Virus record (IMG/VR): IMGVR_UViG_3300031566_000185
Location: 1-35,966 of that record
Length of the DNA stretch: 35,966 bases
Origin: a virus
Direction: 5' to 3' (one strand)
The notes below the pieces were generated by a model. The model did not search any database and was not told the DNA's origin. It saw only the letters and a program-made list of their open reading frames with translations. Below, piece by piece: positions 7,114 through 15,041 of the stretch. Made by a program: the position numbers and the translations under genes. The stretch's first letter is position 1. Each line of letters starts with the position of its first letter.

Positions 7114-7252
7114 AAAAAATCCTTGACATGGTTAATCGGTTATGCCATATTGTCGGTGGCTGGACGAACTGAAAAAGTTCCATCCAGGCCAACCAAATGG
7201 TCCCTTCTGGGATGAAAATGGCTGTTATTCGAAAGAGTGACAGCTTTTTCAT
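7106..7252 (-). CDS. doubtful 48-aa ORF opposite the small RNA
   Basis: This minus-strand ORF overlaps its neighbours on both sides (ATGA at 7249-7252; stop overlapping the 20-aa leader), as real operon genes do here. Its product is rich in Trp, Phe and Ile (MKKLSLFRITAIFIPEG...) and matches no family I know. The same bases form the plus-strand small RNA, so either the two share the DNA or the ORF is fortuitous. Confidence 0.3.
   Translation of the reverse strand: MKKLSLFRITAIFIPEGTIWLAWMELFQFVQPPTIWHNRLTMSRIFYE
7123..7151 (+). promoter_or_regulatory. plus-strand sigma70-like promoter for a small RNA
   Basis: A perfect -35 TTGACA (7123-7128), a 17-base spacer and a -10 CATATT (7146-7151, four of six consensus bases). 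It faces against the tail operon. The expected start, about 7-9 bases past the -10, falls at the 5' edge of the first stable hairpin of the predicted RNA. Confidence 0.6.
7155..7249 (+). ncRNA. novel structured small RNA antisense to the tail operon
   Basis: About 95 nt with three successive hairpins. H1 (7155-7194): an outer stem 7155-7164 with 7183-7194, including bulges, and an inner stem GAACT/AGTTC (7166-7170 with 7176-7180). H2: TCCC/GGGA around TTCT (7201-7212). H3: a 10-bp stem with a GAAA loop, then five Ts (7221-7249). H3 contains T-G wobbles that pair only in plus-strand RNA and would be A-C mismatches on the minus strand. A TTGACA-17-CATATT promoter lies just upstream. No protein of size is encoded on the plus strand here. 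I do not recognise the RNA family. Confidence 0.6.
7221..7249 (+). terminator. intrinsic terminator of the small RNA
   Basis: GCTGTTATTC, loop GAAA, GAGTGACAGC, then TTTTT. All ten pairs form if two G-U pairs are allowed, and the loop is a stable GNRA tetraloop. The structure is specific to the plus strand. Confidence 0.7.
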
Positions 7253-7533
7253 TTCAGCAGCAGATAATTGTCACCGTCAACAGCCCCGAATCCGCCGATT
7301 TCAGATTGCCACCATGCGTCGAGAAATGGCCTGATATCGCCTGGACAATCCGAAATCAACAGGCGATTGCCGGTCCTTTTGATACCAATTTCGGCCCCAA
7401 AATCAAGCGCCCGGAGTAATAATTGGTTGACTCGCTTGGATTTGTTTCCGCCCATGTCTTTGTTTTTTTCGAGGACGCGGGGCGGTAGTTTCAATATTAA
7501 TTTTTCGGAAATTTCTCGCCTGCTCATGACCAC
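7249..7533 (-). CDS. hypothetical protein after the tape measure
   Basis: 94 aa. It starts inside the last codons of the tape-measure gene, at an ATG about 10 bases upstream of that stop. The N-terminal 50 residues look helical and charged (RREISEKLILKLPPRVLEKNKD). The C-terminus is compact with the pattern DIRPFLDAWW. Position suggests a tail-tip assembly protein; no family is recognised. Confidence 0.55.
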   Translation of the reverse strand: MVMSRREISEKLILKLPPRVLEKNKDMGGNKSKRVNQLLLRALDFGAEIGIKRTGNRLLISDCPGDIRPFLDAWWQSEIGGFGAVDGDNYLLLK

Positions 7534-10500
7534 ATATTCCCCCTTTGAATAAAGCCGCTCGATCTAAGATACGCTTCCGCCGCTGTTTTTTCGGCCGGTG
7601 ACGAAAGTTCAGCCGACCCGTTTTTTGCCCTGTTTTCCAATTCCGGAAGAAAAAAATCCGTCAGCCTGCCGGCGTCGATTCCTGGCCTGGAAAGGATCTG
7701 CCTCAAAAGCTGATTCCGCTCCCGTGCCAGCGCGTTTGCCTCTCGTTTCAATTCGTTGCCCTCGCCGAGCCTTGATACTGTGTCGTTGAGGAGTAATTCG
7801 GACATGACCGCGCCCCGCGCTCCGGATATTTCCCCGGGGAGCGATCCCATAAAAGAGCCTATGCCGATGGGGCTGTCATCCCGCGCCATGGATCCTCCGA
7901 ATGGGGAACCGGACATAATCGCCTTGCCAACATCTTCCGCCCATTCCATGCCTTTGACGGGAATAATGCCCTCGCCGACTGTCACATTGAGGGCACCATC
8001 TTCTTTTACTACCGTTCCGCCTGTCGCCGCTCCGCCGCTTACCCTTCGCTCGGCCAATTCCTGTTGCCTGACTTCTTCTCGCCACGCCTCGTGTTCCGCA
8101 GCCTGATCCGCGCCAGTCGGGTCGATAACAGAGTTCTTGTCAAGCATGTTCAGAGAAGTCCAATCGATAAGGCCATCCATTTCTCTGCCGCCTACCGACG
8201 CGGCGGCAAGGGCCAAGGCGTCCATCGTATCGTTCCAATATGTCCCGGCGATCTTGGCGGACGTTGACGCGCCAATACCGCCCTCGCCGGTTCTCCATCC
8301 CATATTTTCTTGTACTGCTACCGGGTCAAGATTCGCTGAGAAAACGTCTTGAAATTTTTGAAACTGATCCGGGCTCAACGCTCCGGTTGCGCCGGCTATG
8401 ACGCCGGTTGCAGTATCCATTGTAAGATTCATGGCCTGGAAATATGCGTTCCTGGCGTTGTCCTCGGCACTGCCTGCGTCACCTTCAACGGCTGGCATTC
8501 GGCCAGCGAATCCGTCAGGCGTCCACGTTCTCGCCGAGTTCGCGATATCGTTATAATCGTTTAGCTCGAAAGTCGCGGTCCCGCCCTTGGCAACGTCAGC
8601 AACTGTACCGATAAGGCCCCCGACGAATGCGCCACCTACTCCTCCGACTACGTTTCCGATTCCGGGGACGACAGAGCCTATTGATGCGCCAATGGTTGCG
8701 CCTGTAGTAGCGCCTATTGTGCCCATGGAGCTTTGCATGTGTTCGTCGCCGGCCATTGCAAACAGTGACCATGCTGCCGCGCCCCATCCAGCGCCCTCAA
8801 GAACTCCGCCGAATGATAATGCAGTGCCTGCGCCTGCCGTGCCTGCAACCGTACCTGCCGCTGCTCCAGTAGCTGCTCCAGCGCCTCCAGCAGCCGCCCC
8901 CGCCGCTGTACCAGCTCCAGCCGTCAATGCTTGGTATGCCGCGACGCCCTGCTGGATAGCCTGTAGCGCCTGCATTGCGCCCTGAACGTAGTTCTCGTTT
9001 TCAAAAGACTGCCAAGCCCCGATCCCAGACCCTACCGCCCCAAATCCTTGGCCTAGTCCACCGGCAATCGATGAAGCCTTTTGCTCGGCATATGTTTCAA
9101 GCCCGGACGCCATCGCGTTTGCAACTTGTTTCGCCGCTTCCGTGTTGTCGCCGTCCTGAAATGCCGTGTATGCTTTATACAGCGCGGCACCGGCCCCGGA
9201 ATAGTCAGAGGCTTGTCCTATAGTTGATGGTCCTTCGGATGGGTCGACGCCAAAATACTCCTTGATCTGGTTTCCCCATTCATCGTACCCGGTCGCATCT
9301 TTCAGGCTTTGGGTCAAGTCCGCAGGCAGGATTGATTCTCCGGCATGGGCAAGGATCGGGACAACCCCGCCGACAGCCGAACCCGGCCCGGTTTGCCCGA
9401 CATCAAAAGCCCCGTCTTTTGCTGACGGGGCTCCGCCGAAAAGAGCATCGAACCCTCTGATCGCAAGCCCTGTAATCTTTTCAGCCGCCAACGCCCCCGC
9501 CATCTCTCCGATTTTGGTAGTTACAGTTGTAAGCATTCCTTGCCATACGCCCCCCCAGTTAACCGACATTTGCCCGGATTTCGTCTCGATGTCTTTTTTG
9601 AGATCGTCCATTTCTGTGACGATTGCTGACATATTCCCGGCGAGGGTCTCGCGTTCCAGTTCAAGGGCACGGGTGGCACCGGTTCCGGCCTCTTCTATCA
9701 GTCCAATGGCAAGGCCGGTGTTTTCTTCGAGCGTCAGCGTCGTATTGTTGGCGTTTTCCAATTCTGTTTTGTAAGCATCAATGCCGTTGGCGGCGTCGCC
9801 GAGCGCTGAAGTAGCGGCCAGCCCCTGAGCCTCAAGAGCTGTCAACGCTCCGGCCCCGGAATCTCCGATCAGTTGTATGGCAAGGTCTGTGTTCTCGCCC
9901 AAAGTAGTTATGACGTTACCTGAACCGTCCTTGATCTCCCGTTGAAGATCCGCCGCCATCCTTTGGGATTCTCCATACAGTTCTTCGGCAAGATCAAAAT
10001 TGCCCTGAAGCATAGCGGCCTCGGCTTCGGCGACGGTCTCGGCATATTCGAGCTTGTCGTCTTGGAAAACTTCCCACTCGGTCATGGTCTTACGGTTGGC
10101 GTCCCGTATCATTTCCTGGGTGTCAATCGTGACGCCTGCGATATCATTGTTGATATCCCGGATTTCGTCACCGATGTCCCTCCAGGATTTTTCGATCTTA
10201 TCAAGTTCTTTTTCGATCTCGGAAGTATTGGCGACAACAGCCCGGCCCAATCCGGAAGCAAGTTTTTGGGCCTCCTGAAATAGTTTGGCGGAAAGCTTGA
10301 AATCTTTTTCAAGAATCGCTTTTTCCGCCGTCGAAATCTTTTTGGCGACGGCAAGTTTATCGTTCTGAAAAAGTTCGAAGCTGTTCATTTTTTTCCGGTT
10401 GGCGTCCCGGACAAGATCGAGCGTGTCTGATTCGGCTTTTGATATGCTGGCGTTGGTGGCGATTGCGGATTTTTCAAGTTCGGCATAAATATCTTGAAGG

Positions 10501-13247
10501 TCTTTTAATTCGGCTTCTAATTCTGAAGTGTCGCCGGGTTCGAACATCGACTTGAAAACATCACCGATCCCGCTTGCCAGTGCGCCTTGGATTGTTCCAA
10601 ATATCTCTTGGCCGGCGTCGGCCCACGTCATCATGTCTCGTTTTGACTTCGCCGCGCCCAGCCTGACCCCATCGAAAAAATTGTCTGACGATTCCAGTTT
10701 TTTGATATCCAGGGCAAGGATCGCGTCGGTTTCTTGCTTTTTTACATCGACCGCGCCAACGCCAGCATCGGCCAACTTCTTGGAGTATGCTTGTATCCGT
10801 TCGATTTCCGAGTTGTAATATTCCTGACTGAAAGCCCCGGATGTTTTGTAAAATTCAAGCCGGATGTCTTTGTTTGCAATTTGTTGCTCGGTAAGAAAAA
10901 TCCCGTATGCAAGATCGTTCTCTTTCAGCCCTTCGACATTCAATTTTTTGGATGCCAGAACGAGGGCCATAGCGTCGTCAAAGGAACCTGTTTCCGATGC
11001 AAGGAAGGCGTCTTTGATGTCCAGGTATTGTTTGTCGAGCGCGGCCTGGGATTCAACCGAAAGTTCCTTGACGCCCAAATTTTCTTTGATGAAATCTTCG
11101 TATACGTTTTTGGAGGCTTCAAGCGATTTTTCGAAATCCTTGGCGCTTTGCTCGTCAATTTTTATGATTTCACGGGTTCTTTCGGCCCGATCTTTTACCG
11201 CCTCATCGTTATGCTTCGTCCATCGCTTGGCCTCTTCATCAAGCCCTCCGAAGAAATCTTTAAGGGAATCGTCAACTCCTTTTTTCTGGGCTTTGACGCC
11301 GGCAGCAACTTGCTTTACGGTTTTTCCGAGACGCTCCGCGTTCAGCTTTTCGAGCTTCTTGTTTTTGCCTTTCTCGATTTTGATCAATGCGTCGGCTTCG
11401 AGCGCGGCCTTGGCGGCCACGGTCTTCATGTTCTCAATTTCTTTTTGCGTGAACATTGCCGAGCCCGCAGCCTTTTTCCGCATAGTTTCAAGCTGTCGGT
11501 TCCCGGCTTCTTGCGCGGCGTCGGCCCCGGTTTTGTATCCTTGGTGTTCAAGGGCGATCATGTCTATTGTTTTCTGAAGGGTGGCAAGCGCTGCCTTGCG
11601 TTCTGCGTCAACGATCTGGACAGAATCGGCAAGCCCGCCCATATCACGGATGGCCATGCGGATTGACCGGGATGCGTCAACCATGTTCTGTTTCATGTCG
11701 TACTGGCCGAGCGCGGCGAACCCTTCGCCTGTCATCTGGATAAAGTCAGCGAAATCTCTGGCCATGTCGATGACGGTGAGCGCGAAGATATCCTTGATTG
11801 CGGCCCAAGTTCTTTTCCCCTTGAATTCCATCTCGATAAACCCGCGCATCACCATGTCGGTCCACGCGAGGCTGACTAGCCTGACATCTTCGAATTGTTC
11901 GAAAAGGAAATCACCGATTTTCCAGCCGGCAAAAGCGGCAAACAACGAGCCTGCGGCAATCGTGACGACTCCGAGCGCGCCGGTTGCAGCCGTAGCGGCA
12001 ATGGATGTGCCAAAAAGCGATGTGTTCAGTGCGCCGGTAGTCGCCGCCCCGCCAAGCATTGCCGCGCTCATGACTTCAGTTGCGAATGTGACCGTCGGGA
12101 TGATGATTGCCGACGCCTTCAACCCGAGTATGAGGGCGCCACCAAGCCCGATTATTTCGAGAAGGGGCACGAACGCATCCACAAGGCCGACGATCATGTC
12201 CTTGTTTTTTTTGACGAAGTTTTCTACTTCATGCCCACCTTCCTTCATGGCCGGCAGCCAGTTGTTATATATCGAGAGAGCAACATCATTGATTTGTGAA
12301 AAAAGTATCTTAAACTGATTTTCCAGGGAGCCCCGCATTTTTTCGGCTTGCGCGGCTGATTCCCCCATGCCATCGGATGCGTGCCTCATCTCGTTCACAA
12401 GGTACGCATAAGACCCTTTTTGGGTACCGGAGATCTTGTTCAGTAGCGCGGCCACGGTTGGGAGCGCGATCTTGCCATATACCGAAACGATTTTATCGGC
12501 TTTCCAGTGGGCTTCATGTACCGCCCGCAATGTCGGGATCATGCCCTCGTTTGCAATACCGAGTTCGCGCGCGGCCTTGGATGTGTTGGTGTAGACGTTT
12601 TTGAGTTGGGTACCGGCTTCCCCGCCCTTGATCGCCTGGGATGCTGACACCGCAAGCGCGGCTGTTACTTGGTCGATGTCATCGCCGTAAAGCCTGGCGA
12701 CGCCGGCGACTTTGGACATGGCCTCGCCGAGTTGCAGTGTGTCCATGGCGGATCGGTTCGTGGACGCAACGTAAACGTCGGCGACGTGCTGCATGTTTTG
12801 GAAACTGATACCCATGGCCGTCGCCGAGTCGGTGATAACATCGGTGGCCTTGCCGAGCGCCATGGTGTTCTGGATGGCAGTCTTGAAATCAAGCATGACT
12901 GAGAGATTTTTTATCGATTCGGTGGCGTCAAGCCCTGCCTTAGCCATGAACAGAAGGGACGCTCCGGACTGCGTGGCCGTGTGCTCTGTCGTCGCTCCGG
13001 CTTCACGTGCCGCCGCTTTAAGGGCGATCAAATCCTTTTCGGTTCCCCTCATCGCGGCGCCGGTGTTGATCATCATCTGTTCAAAAGGCATGCCGATCTT
13101 GACGACCGAAAGACCTATCGCCGCGATGCCAGCAACGATTGCACCCGACGCTTTCTTGAAATCTTTCTCGGCGTCGTTCATGTCTTTGCGCATCTGTTGC
13201 AGGCCGGTGGCCTTGTATTCTACCCTGGCTGATCCGAGCACTGGCAT
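7524..13247 (-). CDS. tail tape measure protein (TP901 type)
   Basis: 1907 aa. The N-terminal 350 residues match the TP901-type tape-measure core (AAREAGATTEHTATQSGASL, then QAIKGGEAGTQLKNVYTNTS). Hydrophobic spans follow (about 360-450), then long coiled coil. Residues about 935-1010 and 1040-1110 are tandem copies sharing RDANRK-x-M, (F/V)FQ-(N/D)DKL and an alanine-rich helix. The C-terminus has an Ala/Gly-rich stretch and a glycine-zipper membrane segment (GATIGASIGSVVPGIGNVVG). At roughly 1.5 angstrom per residue the tail would be near 285 nm, long for a siphovirus. It sets tail length and probably helps DNA cross the inner membrane. Confidence 0.95.
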   Translation of the reverse strand: MPVLGSARVEYKATGLQQMRKDMNDAEKDFKKASGAIVAGIAAIGLSVVKIGMPFEQMMINTGAAMRGTEKDLIALKAAAREAGATTEHTATQSGASLLFMAKAGLDATESIKNLSVMLDFKTAIQNTMALGKATDVITDSATAMGISFQNMQHVADVYVASTNRSAMDTLQLGEAMSKVAGVARLYGDDIDQVTAALAVSASQAIKGGEAGTQLKNVYTNTSKAARELGIANEGMIPTLRAVHEAHWKADKIVSVYGKIALPTVAALLNKISGTQKGSYAYLVNEMRHASDGMGESAAQAEKMRGSLENQFKILFSQINDVALSIYNNWLPAMKEGGHEVENFVKKNKDMIVGLVDAFVPLLEIIGLGGALILGLKASAIIIPTVTFATEVMSAAMLGGAATTGALNTSLFGTSIAATAATGALGVVTIAAGSLFAAFAGWKIGDFLFEQFEDVRLVSLAWTDMVMRGFIEMEFKGKRTWAAIKDIFALTVIDMARDFADFIQMTGEGFAALGQYDMKQNMVDASRSIRMAIRDMGGLADSVQIVDAERKAALATLQKTIDMIALEHQGYKTGADAAQEAGNRQLETMRKKAAGSAMFTQKEIENMKTVAAKAALEADALIKIEKGKNKKLEKLNAERLGKTVKQVAAGVKAQKKGVDDSLKDFFGGLDEEAKRWTKHNDEAVKDRAERTREIIKIDEQSAKDFEKSLEASKNVYEDFIKENLGVKELSVESQAALDKQYLDIKDAFLASETGSFDDAMALVLASKKLNVEGLKENDLAYGIFLTEQQIANKDIRLEFYKTSGAFSQEYYNSEIERIQAYSKKLADAGVGAVDVKKQETDAILALDIKKLESSDNFFDGVRLGAAKSKRDMMTWADAGQEIFGTIQGALASGIGDVFKSMFEPGDTSELEAELKDLQDIYAELEKSAIATNASISKAESDTLDLVRDANRKKMNSFELFQNDKLAVAKKISTAEKAILEKDFKLSAKLFQEAQKLASGLGRAVVANTSEIEKELDKIEKSWRDIGDEIRDINNDIAGVTIDTQEMIRDANRKTMTEWEVFQDDKLEYAETVAEAEAAMLQGNFDLAEELYGESQRMAADLQREIKDGSGNVITTLGENTDLAIQLIGDSGAGALTALEAQGLAATSALGDAANGIDAYKTELENANNTTLTLEENTGLAIGLIEEAGTGATRALELERETLAGNMSAIVTEMDDLKKDIETKSGQMSVNWGGVWQGMLTTVTTKIGEMAGALAAEKITGLAIRGFDALFGGAPSAKDGAFDVGQTGPGSAVGGVVPILAHAGESILPADLTQSLKDATGYDEWGNQIKEYFGVDPSEGPSTIGQASDYSGAGAALYKAYTAFQDGDNTEAAKQVANAMASGLETYAEQKASSIAGGLGQGFGAVGSGIGAWQSFENENYVQGAMQALQAIQQGVAAYQALTAGAGTAAGAAAGGAGAATGAAAGTVAGTAGAGTALSFGGVLEGAGWGAAAWSLFAMAGDEHMQSSMGTIGATTGATIGASIGSVVPGIGNVVGGVGGAFVGGLIGTVADVAKGGTATFELNDYNDIANSARTWTPDGFAGRMPAVEGDAGSAEDNARNAYFQAMNLTMDTATGVIAGATGALSPDQFQKFQDVFSANLDPVAVQENMGWRTGEGGIGASTSAKIAGTYWNDTMDALALAAASVGGREMDGLIDWTSLNMLDKNSVIDPTGADQAAEHEAWREEVRQQELAERRVSGGAATGGTVVKEDGALNVTVGEGIIPVKGMEWAEDVGKAIMSGSPFGGSMARDDSPIGIGSFMGSLPGEISGARGAVMSELLLNDTVSRLGEGNELKREANALARERNQLLRQILSRPGIDAGRLTDFFLPELENRAKNGSAELSSPAEKTAAEAYLRSSGFIQRGNMWS
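9408..9432 (-). other. terminator-like hairpin inside the tape-measure gene
   Basis: AGCCCCGTC and GACGGGGCT form a perfect 9-bp stem around a 7-base loop. Read on the coding (minus) strand, the stem is followed by TTT. It sits in the codons for APSAKDGAF. It could attenuate transcription or slow ribosomes, or it may be a chance repeat in a GC-rich coding segment. Confidence 0.4.
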
Positions 13248-13540
13248 TAGAACACATTAAATCCTGTTATTTCGTTTTTTCTGAGGGCGCGCCTCATCAC
13301 CTTTTTTTCAAGTTCAACGAAAATTGCGTATCGAACCGGGATGATGACACGACCAGAGATAGATGCCGGGTTTATTTTCGCCGGGTCTCGCCTCAAAATA
13401 GACAGAGAGTGACCGGTGTCTACCGGCCAATTCCTGGCAGTTTCTTCGCGGACTTTTTCGAGTTGGGTATTGACCATGGCCTCCATATTGGCTATGGCCT
13501 GGGCTTCGACTTCTTTTCCGAACCATTCTATGTCAGCCAT
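13247..13540 (-). CDS. HK97 gp10-like neck/tail completion protein
   Basis: 97 aa. The pattern NWPVDTGHSLSI...GRVIIPVRYAIFVE is that of HK97 gp10-like proteins, in which a VDTG-x-L turn is followed by beta strands and a Y-A-x-(F/Y)-(V/L)-E motif. These usually sit between head closure and tail terminator genes, but here the gene lies directly before the tape measure. The stop and the tape-measure start share one base, so they are coupled. It may act as a neck or tail-assembly factor. Confidence 0.6.
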   Translation of the reverse strand: MADIEWFGKEVEAQAIANMEAMVNTQLEKVREETARNWPVDTGHSLSILRRDPAKINPASISGRVIIPVRYAIFVELEKKVMRRALRKNEITGFNVF

Positions 13541-13790
13541 TGACTTTCACCATTGCATATGCTACGGAATCCAAAAAGGAGGATTTATGATTCACATTTT
13601 CGATATATCCGACCACGAAGAGATACGGAAAATCAAAGCCGGTTATTTCGACAAGATTATCGACGAAGATAATTGCGTTGTCATTTGCTCTCCGGAATTC
13701 AAGTTCTTGCTTGATTTTGCGATAAATGGACGCATGGGGCGCGATGCAGGAACGCGGCTCCGTCACGTTTGGAGTATGTAGCCTATGCAT
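13533..13790 (-). CDS. hypothetical 85-aa protein in the tail operon
   Basis: It overlaps both neighbours by 8 bases, as expected for a co-translated gene, with a GGAAGG site about 13 bases upstream. The product has a Cys/His-containing N-terminus and then ordinary strands (NAIIFVDNLVEITGFDFPYLFVVGY). A plus-strand ORF with a stronger ribosome site occupies the same DNA (13587-13781), so only one may be real. Confidence 0.45.
   Translation of the reverse strand: MHRLHTPNVTEPRSCIAPHASIYRKIKQELEFRRANDNAIIFVDNLVEITGFDFPYLFVVGYIENVNHKSSFLDSVAYAMVKVNG
13587..13781 (+). CDS. plus-strand ORF with strong ribosome site, antisense to the tail operon
   Basis: 64 aa (MIHIFDISDHEEIRKIKAGY...). An ideal AGGAGG (13577-13582) lies four bases before the ATG. 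The product is acidic and well balanced, more protein-like than many shadow frames. No family and no clear promoter are visible; a TTGACT at 13540 lacks a good -10. It would be the only protein gene facing right inside the 22-kb tail/head block, so it may be a moron or a chance ORF. Confidence 0.4.
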   Translation: MIHIFDISDHEEIRKIKAGYFDKIIDEDNCVVICSPEFKFLLDFAINGRMGRDAGTRLRHVWSM

Positions 13791-13983
13791 TCTTGCCGCA
13801 CCTTCCGGTCATAGTCGCAAGCGCGGTAACTGCCAAACCGACAACGCCGGTGACCTTCTCGCTTTCCGGGGGCCATACCAAAACCGCGATGGCTATGGCC
13901 ACGATCCCAAATATTTTTCCCGTATCTGGTTTAATCAGTATTTTGAGAATTTGTTCCATCGGCCGGCCTCTGGTAACCATCAT
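13783..13983 (-). CDS. small two-span membrane protein before the tape-measure cluster
   Basis: 66 aa, coupled to the stop of the GT frame by ATGA. Two hydrophobic stretches (IFGIVAIAIAVLVW and VVGLAVTALATMTG) flank a short PPESEK turn, which gives a hairpin in the membrane with short polar ends. This is the shape of small holins. A holin role is possible given the endolysin elsewhere in the operon, but the location among tail genes makes it uncertain. Confidence 0.5.
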   Translation of the reverse strand: MMVTRGRPMEQILKILIKPDTGKIFGIVAIAIAVLVWPPESEKVTGVVGLAVTALATMTGRCGKNA

Positions 13984-14929
13984 TTCCCCTTCCGGAACTC
14001 GTCAGCCAATATCGAGACCCGCTGCCAACAATCCCAGATATCACGGACCCCAGACATCTTCATCGCCGCCCGAACATCAGCGGCCCCAGCTTGCGGGCCA
14101 GTTTTTGAAAACACCGTCCACGCCTCGGAATTGGCGGCCATGAGTTCGATTTTGCAGCCCTTGAGCATCCCCGACTCTCCGGTCCACTCATTGCAGAAAA
14201 AGTTCATGAGCGAGGTGTATGCCTCGTCCTCGTTTTGCTGCCGTTCCTTGTATTCGCGCGGCTTCGGCGCGCCCCCGTATTTGTCCGAGATGAATTCCCC
14301 GTAAACTGACACGGGGACCCCGGCCGACTTGAACGACGCTCTCTGTTTCTCGAATCTGCCGAACGAGAACGCTATCCTTTCGGCCCATGCCCTTTTGCAT
14401 GCTTCGCAGCCCTGGGGGTGGACTCGGTCGCGTCGCCCGCTTGCCCATTGGGCGACGCAAACCAGTTTTTTTCTTCTGCCGACGCCTCATCGTTTGCGAT
14501 TTTGTCGAGCATAGGGCCGATGTGCTTGGTCACAAAATAATCAAGGGCGAAATGTCCATCGGTTTTAAGATGCACAAAGCGTTTCTGATTTTTCGGGTTT
14601 GAGTTGAGCTGCTCGCCGGCTTCATCAAGGAAGCCAACCCATGACCCCTTTTCCCCGCCACACCTTGCTGAAAAAAGGTTCTCTTTCATTTTTTTATCCG
14701 AAACCAGAACCGTGACTTCGCCGGTGGACCCGACAGACGCCCGCATTGAATCCTCGCGAACTGTGGAAAAATCCTCCTCGGACATGCTGAATATTTTGAT
14801 TTTTCCACCACCTAGTTCGAACGTTTTTGGCTCTTCGAAAATCGGCGACCCGTCATCTTTGAGCGGATTCCATTCCCATACATCCGGGATGTCGATCATC
14901 TTTGAAATTTTCTTTGTGAGCTGCTGCAT
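13980..14929 (-). CDS. tail assembly chaperone GT (produced by -1 frameshift)
   Basis: The T part is an open frame from 13980 up to the slippery site. A -1 slip at 14471-14465 would join the first 155 codons of G to 161 more, giving about 316 aa. The joined sequence continues with LVCVAQW...HPQGCEACKRAWAERIAF and on to the 110-residue C-terminal part ending FRKGK. The added segment has a C...C-x2-C pattern seen in many GT extensions. Lambda-type G and GT proteins bind the tape measure and tail tube subunits and hold them for assembly. The order (tube, G/GT, tape measure) is canonical. Confidence 0.75.
14372..14929 (-). CDS. tail assembly chaperone G (unshifted product)
   Basis: 185 aa from ATG 14929. 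An in-frame extension to 15112 exists, but it runs through the intergenic hairpin and lacks a site. The frame has a globular N-terminus (IDIPDVWEWNPLKDDGSP...) and a low-complexity Gly/Lys/His tail after the slippery site, as is common when the unshifted C-terminus is dispensable. It sits directly after the tail-tube gene. It is the major product expected if shifting occurs at the usual few percent. Confidence 0.7.
   Translation of the reverse strand: MQQLTKKISKMIDIPDVWEWNPLKDDGSPIFEEPKTFELGGGKIKIFSMSEEDFSTVREDSMRASVGSTGEVTVLVSDKKMKENLFSARCGGEKGSWVGFLDEAGEQLNSNPKNQKRFVHLKTDGHFALDYFVTKHIGPMLDKIANDEASAEEKNWFASPNGQAGDATESTPRAAKHAKGHGPKG
14465..14471 (-). promoter_or_regulatory. programmed -1 frameshift slippery heptamer A-AAA-AAC
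   Basis: In the G frame the codons GAA-AAA-AAC (minus strand) give the classical X-XXY-YYZ heptamer A AAA AAC. A -1 slip leads into the T frame, which is open from here to 13980. Seven consecutive As make this one of the most slip-prone signals known. Confidence 0.8.
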
Positions 14930-14971
14930 TTTTTCCGACCTTTCTGTTTTTCCGACCTGTTTGTTTTCATC

Positions 14972-15000
14972 GCCACCGGGCAGGCCGGCCACCCGGCGGC
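14972..15000 (-). other. strong intergenic hairpin between tail tube and G genes
   Basis: The minus-strand RNA forms a stem of about 13 pairs (including three G-U pairs) around a 3-base loop. The A-C mismatches on the plus strand become G-U pairs on the minus strand, so the structure is specific to the operon transcript. No T-run follows, so it is more likely a processing or stability element that separates abundant tail-tube mRNA from the low-level chaperone mRNA than a terminator. Confidence 0.6.
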
Positions 15001-15041
15001 GATTTTGGCAACTGTCAAGAACTCCTTGTCGGTTGGCCAAT

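Noticed and set aside
10734-11666. 310-aa and other long ORFs on the plus strand inside the tape-measure gene (also 11581-12318, 8587-8985)
   Set aside because: They are antisense shadows of a clear TP901 tape measure, with Ala/Pro/Ser- or Phe/Gly-biased composition and no ribosome site.
14188-14490. 100-aa minus ORF in the third frame over the G/GT junction
   Set aside because: Highly Arg/Gly-rich shadow of the G and T frames.
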